DNA of 64,000 nucleotides from Melanocharis versteri (lineage: Eukaryota > Chordata > Aves > Passeriformes > Melanocharitidae): the NCBI GenBank assembly GCA_013397845.1, contig VZTG01007214.1:1-64000 (forward strand), in the 5' to 3' direction. A model generated the notes under the pieces. The model was not told where the DNA came from. It worked only from the letters and a program-made list of their open reading frames with translations, and searched no databases. Made by a program: the position numbers and the translations under genes. Positions within the stretch are counted from its first letter, which is position 1, and every line of letters begins with the position of its first letter. Positions 24,687 through 38,035 of this stretch are shown piece after piece.

Positions 24687-27600
24687 CATCACAGAGTTCA
24701 CATGCTTAGCTGATCATAGTGTTATTCGCAAGACTAACCTAGGGGAATTTGTAATTAATGTGTGTATTTCAACACACCCATTTTCAGGCACATATAAATG
24801 TAAATAGGGTGATCTTAGACAAATTTGCTGTGCAAAGCAGTGGGAAGAGATTATTCAGTTGACTGGGGCAGTTTATAAGGCAGCTTAACATCAATGAACA
24901 GCAATGATATGATGTTATTACAGCACGAGCACTGCATGATGGAAAGATGTACAGAAAGCAGCTGACACACAAAGGCCTAGTGGCATAGTTTCCACTCAGG
25001 CAAAATTTCCACTAGTGCTTCTAAAACCAGAGGAGGGCATTGACCTATTACCTACCTATTACTTACCACTAGCACAGCTTTCAGGAACAGGACTGGGCCT
25101 GCACTTTTCATCCCATGAAATCCCATACTGCTTTCCAAATTACATCTATTTACAGGTAGATAGATAAAACTTTATCCATGACAAACCTGGTGACCTACAG
25201 GGTAAAATGCAGCAGAAACCCTGCATACCAGTTTAGAAGGGCAGCACTTATCCTGGATCAACCTGTCACTGTATCTGCTGAGGACTGCAGAGTTTAATAA
25301 CTCATTTCTACAAAAAAATATTAGAACAGACCTCTAGGGAACATAGGTATCATCTACTTGTATTCTAGGCCCAGACATGGCATCACCCATTTCTGCTCCA
25401 GATCAGCTGTGGGAGGTTGGGTTTTCCTCCAGGTTTTGTTACCCAGGTAGGACAGATACGGTGTTTGTGAGGTCTGACATAATATCAACCCAAGGTGACT
25501 TTGCAGTGAAAACACTTGCAAAACAGAGTTCCTATGCAGGCAGCCTATGTGCACTCAGGGCAAGATCATGATCTACTTTTGCAATTAACATTTTACACAG
25601 CAAAGAGTGTTAATGAAATCAAGAACAGAACCAGTGGCATTAAGGAGCTTTTTAATATGGGCAAGAATATCACCACTGGGCTTTGACATAATTTTTGTTA
25701 GATACAGAGTATTTAGTGAATGACAAACAACAAAAAAATCCTGAGATGATATTCACTGTAAGCCGCAAATATTAAATGAAGTCTTTACAAGCAGCAGTAT
25801 CTTTCCCGGCTAAGTTTGCTTATGGCACATCTGACACACTTTTATGAATAAAACTCCAGTTCTGAGCTGAGGCTGTATATACTTCTGGGTTACCAAAAAA
25901 CCTCAAACCATTAAGAAAAGCTGAAAGGCACTTCACCATGGCAGCTTTGGCTGTTCAAACTGAAATGAGAGAAATCACAAAGCATTACATGATAAATGCT
26001 CCTGCTGACAAATACAGGTCTAAAGTATTTGGATTTAGAAATGAATTTTTTGAATTTTGTCATTATCTCTGTAGAGATTTCTGGTGCGACAATGGTGATT
26101 ATAAAAGGAATTAAAAATAAATAGCATTCAAAACCATGAAAAGAAAGGCTTGATGGCCATTAACTACTAATGAAAAAAAATTCTGCAGGGGCGTGATATA
26201 GCCAACAACTTGTATTTTAACATACTGATAATGAATCCCAGCATAGCCATTCAAATCACAGTCAGTATGCTTTCTTTTGTCCCTATGGAAATTTAAATCA
26301 ATAATACTGGCACTATCCATACTATACCTATATGTATATCTATGAATTTATATTTCTGAATGACAAAATACCATTGCATTGTTTTACTCCCATTTCATTC
26401 GGTTTTTTAACATATTGATGTGCATCTCTACTTTTCCAATCAATTGATTCTGTTAGTATTTTTCATCACTTTAAATCCCCACATTAAGTCAATAATGTTG
26501 ATTACTTATCATAAGCACTGTGAATGCCATTCTAATACAGGTTATTTGCAAATTTTCATCCTCATCTATATGAATTATTCCACTTGGAAAATGGAATGAA
26601 ACCCTTGATTCAGAATCTGAAACGCTATGAAGTAATGATCCTGTTTACTGATTTACTGAAGTTGTAGGTTTTAAGCACTATTTAATAGATGAAACAAAAA
26701 GCACATCAGGCAAAAAGGAAGCATCCAAGTTGGTTTAGGAAGTTTTCATACTATATGAATAATAGGAATTTCTTGTGACTTTTGTTTTTTCAGATCTCCA
26801 AGCCAGTTACCTAACACTGTTAAACTTATTAATGCTTCAGTTTTCTTACAATTCAGCATATTAATCTAATAAATTCTATTTAAGAGAAAATGTAGCACTC
26901 AACAACTCAATTATTTCGTCAGAATCCCATTTCAGTATTATTTTCTTATTACTGTGCAGCTGATAATGGCTATATTTTATTTAGAATTATTAAAATAAAT
27001 TGGAAATGGAACTGAAAGTGCTGGAGTCCAGTGTGACCCATAAGCCCAAAGAAATGCAAAAAGTTACTAATAGCCCTTCATTGGTACTGATACCTTTCAT
27101 AAAAGCAGTAACATAGTCACTGAGCACCATGAGCATCTGAAAGTGAGCTTGACATGATGTCCATGCCCAAACAGGGCTCTGCTGAGAACCACTTTAAAGA
27201 GAGGGATCAACTCACATTGACTGTAAAGGTATGAAGATGGAACCACCTGGAGGTGGAAATTAGTGAAAAAAAAATTTGGACTATGAATAAGAGGTTTAGT
27301 TCGAATTTCAGAGGTAGCACAAAATAGGTATTACACTGTGTTTTGGGTGACAGTGTGAACGGAAGACAGGCTGACAACAAAACAGTGTATTTTGTTGTTA
27401 CTCAGTAAATGGTAGTGAATAAAACCAAAACAAGTGTGGATTTTGGAGGGCAGATGATTTGGGTTTTTTTGTTTGTTTCCCACTTCTACTAGAATTGAAT
27501 TTGAAGTCTTGGTGAGTGTGGTGCTTTCAAGTGATGCATCTCTATTAAGTGATATTATTTCAAATTCAAATTTATAAGCATAAATTAGGGAAAATTCATT

Positions 27601-30600
27601 CTCACATATCCACAACCTTTCAAAGATTTTCTCAGCCATTACTACATTGCAGATACTCAGTTTACTTCCTGATCTAAGCCTTTCACTTGAGATTTTAAAT
27701 GTATTATTTATCATCATGAATTTAGTACTCATTCTTATTAGCATAAAATTAGAATAAATCTGAGGAAAACAATCGAGAGAATTAGAAATATATTACATAC
27801 TAACTTTATACAGTTTAATAAGCAGATGCTGAAAGCTTGTTTGATGGCATATTTTTATTCAGAATTATTTTAGGGATTATCTAAGAGCTGTACTGTGGAT
27901 TATAGAAAAAGAGTAATTTCAGTTTAATTTAGCCCTATGAACATGTGAAAGTGTTTCAGACAGGTGAAATACACCAAGGGATGTCTTAAGCTACCACTCC
28001 AGGGACTATGAATAAAAAAAGTCAGTTGCCAAGTGGAGTTGGCATTTTACTAAGGCTGGATATAATTGTGCTAGAAATCTTGAGGATACTTTGAAGCAGT
28101 CTTAAGAGAAGATATTGCCTATTGGAATTCCTTCTTAGTGCAAATTTCACTGCAATTTATTTTAGTTCAAATATTCTTGTGACATAAGATTATACTCTTG
28201 CTCTGGATATGTATATTCATATCACCAACTGAAATTGCTGAAAGGTACGTATCCTTGCTTCTGTGCCAGCTGACTTACTTTATGGTTCATGTCTTGCAAT
28301 TGGAAAATAGTCATGAAAGCCAGAGCAAGTTTTTTTGATGCACAGGCACTAAGCTGCCAGCCCATTTGAGCTATCTGCCCATCTGCCCATCTGTTTTTGC
28401 TGTTTCTGTTGGATTTCAGCAGTGCTGTTCTGTGGTTTCTCTCTCATTTTCTGCACCCAGATCCTAACCCATGTGAACCAGTCAGCCCCAGGACCAGCAT
28501 AAATGTTTCACAGTACCCCAGGAACACATTTATGGGCACAGGAATAGAGTAAGGTGCTGCCAGAGCATGCAGATTGTCTCTTCTCTCTCAGTTACCTTCC
28601 ACAAAATAAGGATAAAACATGGGCCTTTTATTACTTTCCTGAAACAAAACCCAGTGTCTGTTATCACCCTCTTTTTTTTCCCCACAGTCTATTTCTGACA
28701 TCTTTCTTTTTTAAGTTGTCAATAGGTAACACCACTCTTCATGAAGTTGCAGTCCCTTTTGTCAAGTATCACTTCCTAAAGTTAAAGACTGTCACTTACT
28801 TATCATCGTACTTGAGGAGACTGATTTTCCTGCTATCACCAACTTCTTTATTCCAAGACACTATCTGAACCAGCTTTAATGATCCTTTCTTATTGACTGT
28901 TGATCTTCCCCTGCCTATCAGTGGCATAAAGCCAGATGTCATCAAGTGGCAATGTTTTGTCAGATGCTTAGCAGAGACTATCTAGGTTTACTGTTTATAG
29001 ATGAAGTATTTGTTAAATTACAGTATGCAACTATACAATCCGCTTACTCCACATGCCTTAGAGAGATTGACATAGTGAACTATGAAGTCAAACCTTAAGC
29101 TAGAAGAAGCCTATAAAGATTAAGTAATTTTATTCTTTTTCAAACAATTAGTAGCACTACACTGCTAAGTGGAGATCAATCATAATTGAGGAACTGAGAG
29201 AGGACAATAAACAAATTACTAGTGTTTTCTCTTAAACCTCTTGGTTTACAGACTCACTGTAACTTAATCCAGAAGCTCAGTAGATTGTAAATTATCCATT
29301 AGAGTTGTCACTGGCCCCTTGAAAAGGATTTACTTTGCAATAAGGGTACAAGAAAGGAAATCTGCCTGGTTGTTTCAGATGAAATGGGACATTTGCAGCT
29401 GATTCATGATCATCACAGCTGTTCTGTCAATGTCTTGATGATGGTCAAGTGGTTTAGAGGTTTTTCTTGACAAACACCAACATTTAACTTTATCAGTTTA
29501 ACTGTGTGGCACTTGGTGTCCTCTCCGTCTTTCAGTACCTACTGTGAAATTCACTGCAAAAGAGAATGAAAAGAACTGGACTTAGCCATTCAACAGAAAG
29601 GTGAACTAAGTGGCAAGTTACAGTACTAGAAAAATTATTTCTTTTCCTTAACCAAACCTGAAGCTTTAAGAATCTCCATAAAGATGACTTCAGTATTACC
29701 TTGGAAGTAATGAGGACTGTCTCACTGTGTGGTCACAGCCTGTATACCAGCCACATTAGATGACATTAACAGAGTTGAAAGGATCTAGAATCCATCTGGC
29801 AGAGTTAACTACAGCCTCTGAGAAAATTTACAAGTGTTTTTATTTTCCTTCATTTTTTTTCCTTTTTTTTTGTTGTTTCTTTTGTTTCTTTGGTTTTTGT
29901 TTTTGTCTTGTTTTGTTTTATTTTGTTCCCCTCACTGACTTGGGTAGTAAGGAATAGATATACAGTTTTTGCAGCAGGACAACTGCGCATGTGCTAGTAT
30001 ACTAGGATATCAGCATACTGCAATGAAGTAAAACCATGCGCAAAAATAATTATTTAAATGAAAGAGATTTTATCCTTTGCCTATCCACTATCCCAGTGCA
30101 ATAGTTACTGAGCAGAGAAATTAATGCTTTGGTCCTCTTCTAAATCTCCTCACTCAATGAGTGAAAAATGTTAAAGAGACTCTGTTTTGCTTTCAGTCCT
30201 TTTTATCTCATTTGTATATGTAGGCAGCTGATAGAGCCCCAAATCATGTCAAGCCCAGTGTGCTAGGCACAGAAGTATAAAGAAGAAGTATTCAATTGCT
30301 GGTCAGAAGAGCTTAAGGACAAAAATCTAAAGGACAAGTTATTGACAAGGTAGCAATATCATAAGCCATAAGGCTTTTGCACTCCCACAAAATAATGAGA
30401 AGCACTATAAACACAACAATATTTAGAACATTTTATGTATATTACAGTTTTTGGGTTCAAGTTTCCAGAACGTCTCCTGCAAATATGATGCCAAACCCTC
30501 CATCCCCTTAGAAAACCCCAACTTTCTTTCAATTAACAGTAGAAATCTTATCTTGATTGTGGGTTTCCTGCATGTGTGTGTAGCCTTAAAGAAAGCACTA

Positions 30601-32670
30601 AAAATAAAATAGAATTCCAAATAATTAAAAAGTTTAGTCTTCACAAACACTGTCACAATGCCCAGGAAGAACTAGAGTAGGGGGAAAAAGAAATATGACA
30701 CATCAGAGGATGCAAAGGAAAAAAACCTACAAAGGCATTTTCGTAGTTGGTTTCTTTCTGGAATCTGCCAAAGTTTCTTCATTGTCAGAATTTATAGAGA
30801 TCCATAGGGACATAGCTACAAAAAGGGTAGCTACAATAGAGAACTACAGTAATACGTTACTAGCATTTATTTTTCTCTTTGTCTAAAACTCATAAAAATT
30901 ACCTTGTCCTAGAAGTCGTATGGCTGTTTGGATCATCATTAACTGACCCTTAAAATTCTATATTTTAGTAAGAGTCACAGAGATGGAATGTCACAATGAT
31001 GGAAAGATATCATGCAGTGTTGTAACCAAAACCAGGAAAAAACCCATACAGTTTGCAGAAGAAAAAATATATGTCTTTCCTGGATTTGAATTGTACCTGT
31101 CATCTGTAATTTCCCTCCTCAGCTGATAGACCACACACAGTAATAGATAAGCAAGAGTAAGAAAGAAAAAATGCATTCCAAAGCATTTGTTTTGTCCACT
31201 TTTCTCACTGTTTGCTTAATGACAATCACAAAAAGTAAGTGGCCAGGTTGCGAAGACTTAGTGATGAAAAACTCAATGCTGCCTCTACTCCACCACATCC
31301 ACCCCCCAAAAATATAATAATATCTTCATACTAAATATCTTCATACTAATTTGTAAAACCTCGTGGCACTGCAATCTTTGTTCAGTACAACACCAGTAGT
31401 TTAAAGAGAAAGGAAAAAATCCTGAGGCAGTATTTTCACATACATTAAAAACATGTATGTGGGGTGTGATATCTCATTAACAGACATCATATGCCTCCTC
31501 TGGAGATGTTAATTCCTAATCTCATCAGGGAAATGCATGTGTGTACTGTGTGTGTGTTCATCGGTAATGTTTTATAAATTGTCTGTCTCTAGATGAGAGG
31601 TTATATACATCTGAAAAATTACACTGCTTTTGGTATTAAACTTAACAAAAAATCTGGTTGTTCCAAAATTTAGTATATTTGCCATATCATGATGTAGCAG
31701 CAATTGATGGGCAACGAGAAGCAGCATTACTTTTAAAGAGAGTGAAGAAATGCTAGGCTTACTCTTGACCTCTACTCTAGTGAAACTCAAACTGAAAATA
31801 TTGAGATTCTTCCAACTAACACATTTAGCACTGTGTCTGTTTACAGTCTGGGTGAATATGTTTTGATTGAAAAAAGGTATTATTTGAGTATAAAATTTTT
31901 ATTATTAAATACAAGAGCTTTGTTACTGTGCTTAGAAACAGGCAATCCCTATTAAAATGAATGCAAACTAGAAAGCACAGTTCTACCTTCAAAAGCTGAT
32001 TATTGTAAAATTTTTCCTCAATGAACACTTTAATAGGTTTCAACTGTGAGCTTAGCTTTACAGTTATACATTTCTAAATTATGCAGACAGATATATGAAA
32101 TTTTTCATGAGGTCTTTTTATTTCATTGGGTGAGAAAATTAAAACTAATGGGAATTTAAAATGAATCAGGTAATGTTCAAATATAAATTCTTTCATAGAG
32201 GATTTATAACCATTTTTTATGAATGTCTTACAGTGGAATGACTTGATCTTCATTTCCTTACAGACTTCTTTTAACTTTTGTATGTGAAAACTGGCATTTT
32301 GATCTGATTCAGAATTTTGTAGTAAATTGCTATAGTTCTTGACAATAAATTTTCCACTATATGCACTCATCACTGATTTTTTTTATTGTAATCTGAGTCA
32401 CTCAAGAACAGTGAAAATCTGGAACTTTAGGATCTTTCATAACAGAATCAACTGAATGAAGGTATTTAACAGTTGTGTGAGAAAAAGGACTTTTTGGTGA
32501 TCTAAGCATAAAGTGTCAGTGTCAGGGTAGAAATTGCTTGCTTTCTATGTTACAGCTGTGAATTCTAAGGGGGGGAATAGAGGGAATAGATGTGCAAGGG
32601 GTAGAAGCTGTGATGATTTTAGAAAATCCTGAAGAACTACTGAATATATTTATATATCCACACAAGTTGT
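24687..32670. other. Single-copy AT-rich non-coding DNA
   Basis: I see no transposon or supported gene in this 8-kb stretch. It includes a T-rich run (29835-29925). Minus-strand 27331-27744 is open for 137 codons, but its composition follows the local AT-rich DNA and it has no recognisable motif. Confidence 0.55.
29835..29925 (+). repeat. T-rich low-complexity tract (TTTTG/TTTC)n
   Basis: About 90 bp consisting almost entirely of T with interspersed G and C (TTTG, TTTC units). Confidence 0.8.
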
Positions 32671-32815
32671 CCTGCAAGGTTTGTAAAACAGCAGGAATTC
32701 CTATGAGGCTGTAAAATCTCTCAGATGCCTGAGGGTTTGTAAAAGCCGTGTGAGATCTTGTGGAACTTGTAAACCGTCAGTGAGGTGCTGTAGAGTTTGT
32801 AAATTTTGGCTGGAC
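32671..32815 (+). repeat. Degenerate 28-30-bp minisatellite, about five units
   Basis: TGTAAA recurs at 32682, 32710, 32738, 32768 and 32798, that is at spacings of 28, 28, 30 and 30. Each unit has a similar frame: a CCTG/CTGT-like start, a G-rich stretch, then (G/C)TTTGTAAA and a TCAG/GTGAG-like tail. A further weak unit may be present near 32836-32860 (GCTACAAAACC). The block is GC-richer than its surroundings. I know of no named avian repeat with this unit, but no database was searched. Confidence 0.6.
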
Positions 32816-34394
32816 CTTAAACAAAGTCTGGGGTCCCTGTGGCAGCTACAAAACCTACCAGGACTTTTGAATTGTTCACAGTATTAATCCTTCACCAAGA
32901 GAAATGCGATTTACCTTCTCAAAACAGCAAGGTGCTCTCCAACATCACACAGATGTTTGTAGAAGCAGGTTAGGATAGGAAGAATCACCAAATTACAGAG
33001 TTATCATCTACATATCAGGCCGTTGAAGATGAAAAAATCTTAGAAGTTTAATGATGCTGTTCTCTTTATTGCAGTTCTCCAGACAAACTTGATTGTACAC
33101 ACTAGCAAATAAAACCTCTACAATTTTAAATCAATGGATACTCTGGAAATAAAGTGTTTTCCTCTCAAGAAGTAGAAGTGAAGATAATGTGTTCTCAGGA
33201 GCAACTTGGTTGAAAATTAATCCAGCTGTGGTTTATCAGTGAGATAAACAACCTGGAAGAATGTAGTGGTTTGCATCAGTGCATTGGTTAAAAAGATATT
33301 GCATCTTTTGCTACATGAGGTCCTTTAAAAATTGTTCAAAAAATGTTTATAACATCACCTAATATGAAGTCCTTTATGAGCTACTCAGTTTTTGTTTCTC
33401 TGACACAAAGTTCAAGCCTTTCTTTGGCCTTCATGCTTGCTAGTAGAAAACCTATGTATTTCAGTCAGCAGACAAAACATGGAGACAGGGAGAAGAGTCA
33501 TCACACAGTGTTGGTACACTATTGAGTGACTTAAAGGGGATGAGTCCTCACACAACAGTTTCCTTCTTCCATAACTGTTTCTGCTTCTGATATAATTGAC
33601 TGTATCACTTTCAGAAGATCTCTGGTAACTGTTAAATTCCATTTTCCACAGACTCCAGGAAAAAAATCAGTCAAATATTTGTTATGGTGTAAAGTCCCCC
33701 ACTGAAGGTGATAAATAGAAACCTACATTTATGTTACTGAGCTATTAAATAGTATTTGAATTTCACTGATAGGAAGGCAAAACATGGGCATACAAGAAAC
33801 TTTTGTCACAAATGGAAATTCAATTTAAATAAACATTTTGTAATCTCCTCAGGTGTTAGGTCATGCTTAACTTTGATGCTACATAAAAGCACATCATATT
33901 AAGGGCACAGTTTTGGCTTTCATCCTTTTGTATCTCTCCATTGCTGCACCTTAGAACATCACTTTAGGGGAAGTAGGATGTTTGAATGCTGTTTGTGGAA
34001 AGCAGAGCAGTTCTTTGACATCTGTCATTCCTTCTTATATGGATGAAGACATAATACTTCCAAGTACACAAATCACATTTTAGATTTAGATTTCATTTAC
34101 ATAATAAGTAAGAATGCAGAAAATGTTCCAGAGGGCAAGCAAACACTTTGAGTAAAAAATAGAAAGAAATTTTGGGAACTGTTTCCTTGTTGGTTTCTTT
34201 AGTGTGTTTTAAACCTAAGAGATGGTTAATGCAAAAAACAATGTTGTTCTCAGCCTATATGCATGTAAAGCTGGAGACTGATGGAAACCACAAGAAAGAA
34301 CATGTTAAGATTAAATTCTCAAGCAAGTAGTGACAAACCGCTTGTCCTTGAAGCTTATATAAATAACTTTCCTGTGTTTTTTTAACCTGTTTCC

Positions 34395-34625
34395 TCTGCT
34401 CCCCAGCCAGGCCAGCAGTGAGGCATGTCACTCTGATGGTTCACATCCATCTCCTTTTATTGATGTCCACTTTGGTATCTGTACAGGTCATCAATATTGC
34501 TGCCTCTCTGGCAGCCTCTGGGAATGGCAGGGCAGCCTTGCGGGACTTGGCATGTGGGGGGAGGCTCCGCTCACTGCCGAACTCACGGTTCCAGCCAGAT
34601 GCCGGTACCAGGCTCTCATAAATCT
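34395..34625. other. Unassigned GC-richer patch
   Basis: Around 34500-34610 the sequence becomes GC-rich with several CpGs (for example TGCCGAACTCACGG and GATGCCGGTACC) within AT-rich DNA. One plus-strand frame (34418-34621) is open for 67 codons with a hydrophobic N-terminal stretch, but I do not recognise it. It could be an old repeat fragment, an enhancer or an exon. Confidence 0.3.
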
Positions 34626-35460
34626 TTTAGGTGACCCAGGTGAACTCTGAGGTTCAAAGCTCACTGAAAACTGATCAGGCCTCTGTTTAGTTTAAGAGGC
34701 CCTTTTCAGTGACAAGTGAAGGGTTCAACAAATGCTCAAACCAGATATATATTAGTTGAAAAACTAATGGCTTTTAAAAGAATGTTTGACAATTGTTTAG
34801 GGCTGTCTGTAGATCCATTATACTGATAAATGACCAACTTGGTCTATGCCAAACTGGAGATGGCCAGCAAAAAGCAACTTTGGTTATTATTCTTTTTCCC
34901 TCCCCTACCTCCCCATGCACTCTCCACATCTTTGGGGGCTTCATGAGAGCCTCATGTGCTGCGGTGGTCAGGCAGCAAAGGATACCTGTGCAGCTTATAT
35001 TTAACCTTACAATCAAACTGAAATTAAGCAAGACTGCAGATACCCCCAGTGACCTGCTATTGACCGCCTGAACTTCTAAGTTAGGGTCAGTTGGGGCCCA
35101 GAGTAGGAGGTCAAAAGCTGGTCAGTGCTCTTCAGCTTCAGCATGTTGAATAGAGAGACTTTATTGCCGTGATTTATGCAATTTGCACAGACACGTTAAG
35201 GAGATCTTAAAACATGCCACAGTGCTCACTTACACTGGTTACACCATCCACTGGGAAAATAAATTCTGATTGTCCATATAAAATCTCTTGTGGATATGCC
35301 TTGAAGTATTTTACTCCCTGTACTATAAAGATTCATACCCACACTCGACCCCTGAACATGGCAAGGTTAGTTTTTCCAGATTTATTTAAACAGTGTGAAC
35401 GCACCAAATGAAGCGCTTTACAAAGCTGATTAATTGCAAAGGCAGAAAAACAACCAGTAA

Positions 35461-35505
35461 TTTTTTTTTTTTTTGGGGGGGGGAGAGGGGTGGGGAAGGG
35501 GGAAG
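35461..35505 (+). repeat. T14-G9 tract followed by G-rich run
   Basis: Fourteen T, nine G, then AGAGGGGTGGGGAAGGGGG. Four or more G-runs of at least four bases could form a G-quadruplex. On the other strand it reads as a C-rich run followed by A14. Confidence 0.85.
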
Positions 35506-37284
35506 GCACAGCTAAATTTAAGATTATAGTGGCAATTTGAACAGAGTGAAGACTGATGTTTAACCAGTCCACAGACAAAAATCTTTGGTGTGTCCTTCTC
35601 AGTTTTCACTTTTATTTTTTTTACCAGAAATTCTACAGTTGTTGGAAAATTATCAGATCAATCATAAGGAAGAATTAAAAAACTTAATAGCTTTTACCAC
35701 TTTGTAATCAGAAGATTTTTTTTCCTGGTGAAGCTTAATACAGACTAAATTAGTTTTCATTTTCACACCCAAAACATTTTCAAGGACTTTCCTAGCTCCT
35801 ACTCAAGCTCTAGGTCTTTGTAGAGCAGAAGCTGCCAGAGTGTTGTGGATTTTTCTGACAGACTCATCTCTGACCACCAGACTTGTCTTTGCTGGTGATC
35901 AAAGCAAGAAATTGAAACCTAGTCTTCGAAGGTGAAAGGGTAGAGTGTTTAAGCCCTTTAGAGCTACCTCTTTTTCATTGTAGTAGTTCATATTTCTTTG
36001 GTATCTGTTACCCCCGATTTGACATATCTAATTTAACAATATATTAGTCCATACTAGGGTATAATTGTTTTTGACATAACAAAGGAGAGGAAGAGGTAAA
36101 ATTTGCCAAGCTCTACTGAAGAAAATGGCCTTAGCAGATGTGTAGTTGCTTATTTTCATACGTATGTTAAGGATGCAGTTTTAACCAGCATATTCTATGA
36201 CATAAGTTATATTTCCGTGAAGTTCAAGAATGGCTGAGCATGAGCCGTTTTAATCTGTGAGGTAATTGCACCATTATTAATAAATATATTTATAACCAGC
36301 TATAGAACAGACCAGTCCTGGTGGTCAAATAATAATTTATTTTTAGAAGAAGTTACACATATTATTTTGAGTTATATACTACTCTGTCATAAGTATAATG
36401 AATATTTTTAAGGCTGCCAAGTATGTATTTATCTGAAAGCCTGAAACAGATAGAAGAGATACTTTTCAAGTCAATAAGACACATTGCAACTGCCTATAGA
36501 AGTTATCTTTCACTTGTAATGAAAAATAGGAAAAGCTATCAGCTTCTTACTCTTCGAACTCAGAGATTCAGGTAGACAATGCCATCCACTGATTTACACA
36601 TAAAAGATTCTGCAAACAAGCAACAGAAGTAGATTATTATCTCTTACCAGTCTTCAGAGCCAGTGTTGATAGCTGTGGTCCTGTTTTAGCCTGCTGTGTG
36701 CATATATAAAAGACAGCCAGTATTCCTGAAGCACAAAAGGGAGGGGTTTTTTTTTATTTTAAGGTTCCGCAGATGACTCTAAACTTTTCTCAGACTGAAG
36801 AACAGAAGTTGGCCACATACATTGTGGTTGAATCACTGGTACTTTTAAGTACATTGTCATGAATCAACTGGTGGTTTCATGCTTTGCTCACCATTTAACA
36901 GTGAGTGTCCAGAGACAGGGACAAAACTAGACAGAGACTAGTTACCAAACTACCATAAAATAGATTCTGGTAATACAAAGGTAGTCAGTGAGAGACCTAA
37001 CCTCCCATTTCTTTGATTATATTTTACAGTAGAAATTTAATATAACAAAGTACATCAAATAGTAACTCCCACTGTTACTTTCTTTGTGAAAGTCCTGATA
37101 GACTGTCTGTGCACCCCAAATTCCCACTGTTTTTTCAAGTCTATTCTTAGCCTTCTGAGGTGGTCAGCTGGAAGGAGATCCCATTGCCTATATCTCTTGG
37201 TCCAAAGCTATAACTGTTGGTTTACCATTGTGGTTTTCAGGTGATGTTGTTTAGGATTTATATTGTCCAATTTAGTACTCCTAT

Positions 37285-37334
37285 CAAATAAAAAGGAAAA
37301 AAAAAAGAAAAAAAAAGAGAAAAAAAGAAGAAAG
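37285..37334 (+). repeat. A-rich low-complexity run
   Basis: Fifty bases of A with scattered G (AAAAAG units). No retrogene was seen upstream of it. Confidence 0.8.
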
Positions 37335-38035
37335 TGCATTGCTCCACTTCCCCCACTTCAATTGGAGGCACAAAAGGCACAGATCACAGCTGAGATAAGA
37401 GAAATTTACTGGAAATAGCAATGACATAAGAAAATTAACAGTTAAGAGCCACAATATTAAAAACAGAAATGTAAAAGAGAGATAGTGATTCACATGCAAA
37501 AATGCTCACTGCAGAGCCCATGACAGTAGACAGCACCAGTTGGCTCCTTCTCCATGTTTTCTTGGCTACAAAACCCTAGTCTCTTCCGTGCAAGAGAGTC
37601 CCTTTACTCTGCCCCCAGCAACGACATGAGGCAGCATAGAATAATCCCCAGCTCCTAGACATGCTGCCTCCTGGCTACTGCGAAAATTAACCCTGTCCTG
37701 ATAGGAACCTGGACAGGTGGGAAGTCTATCCCACATTCTTAACAAGTCTATGACAGACCTAAGAAAGGAGAACATGATTTCCAAAAGGTCCAAGTTTTTT
37801 CAGACATTTCTGCAAACTAAAGGAGTTTAAACCACCAGTAAAAGAGAAAACAATTTTTAGAGGTTCGGTTCAGGGAAAGCTTCAAAGCTAGTTTGAATCC
37901 TGTCTGAGTTTAACCTAAAACTTGAGCTGGATTTCTGAGGAATGCTTTCTTTCAATGTATTTCTAAAGCTTGACTCCAGATAGAATTGCAAATATTGCAA
38001 TAATACGGGGTGAACAAACATGATGAGGAAAAAAA

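Larger units (their letters stand above)
32816..38035. other. Single-copy non-coding DNA
   Basis: No gene or named transposon was recognised. The stretch includes a GC-richer patch at 34395-34625, a T14G9 tract at 35461-35505 and an A-rich run at 37285-37334. Confidence 0.55.

Noticed and set aside
27331..27744. 137-codon minus-strand open frame
   Set aside because: No recognisable motif, AT-driven composition and no splice context; a frame of this length can occur by chance in 64 kb of AT-rich DNA.
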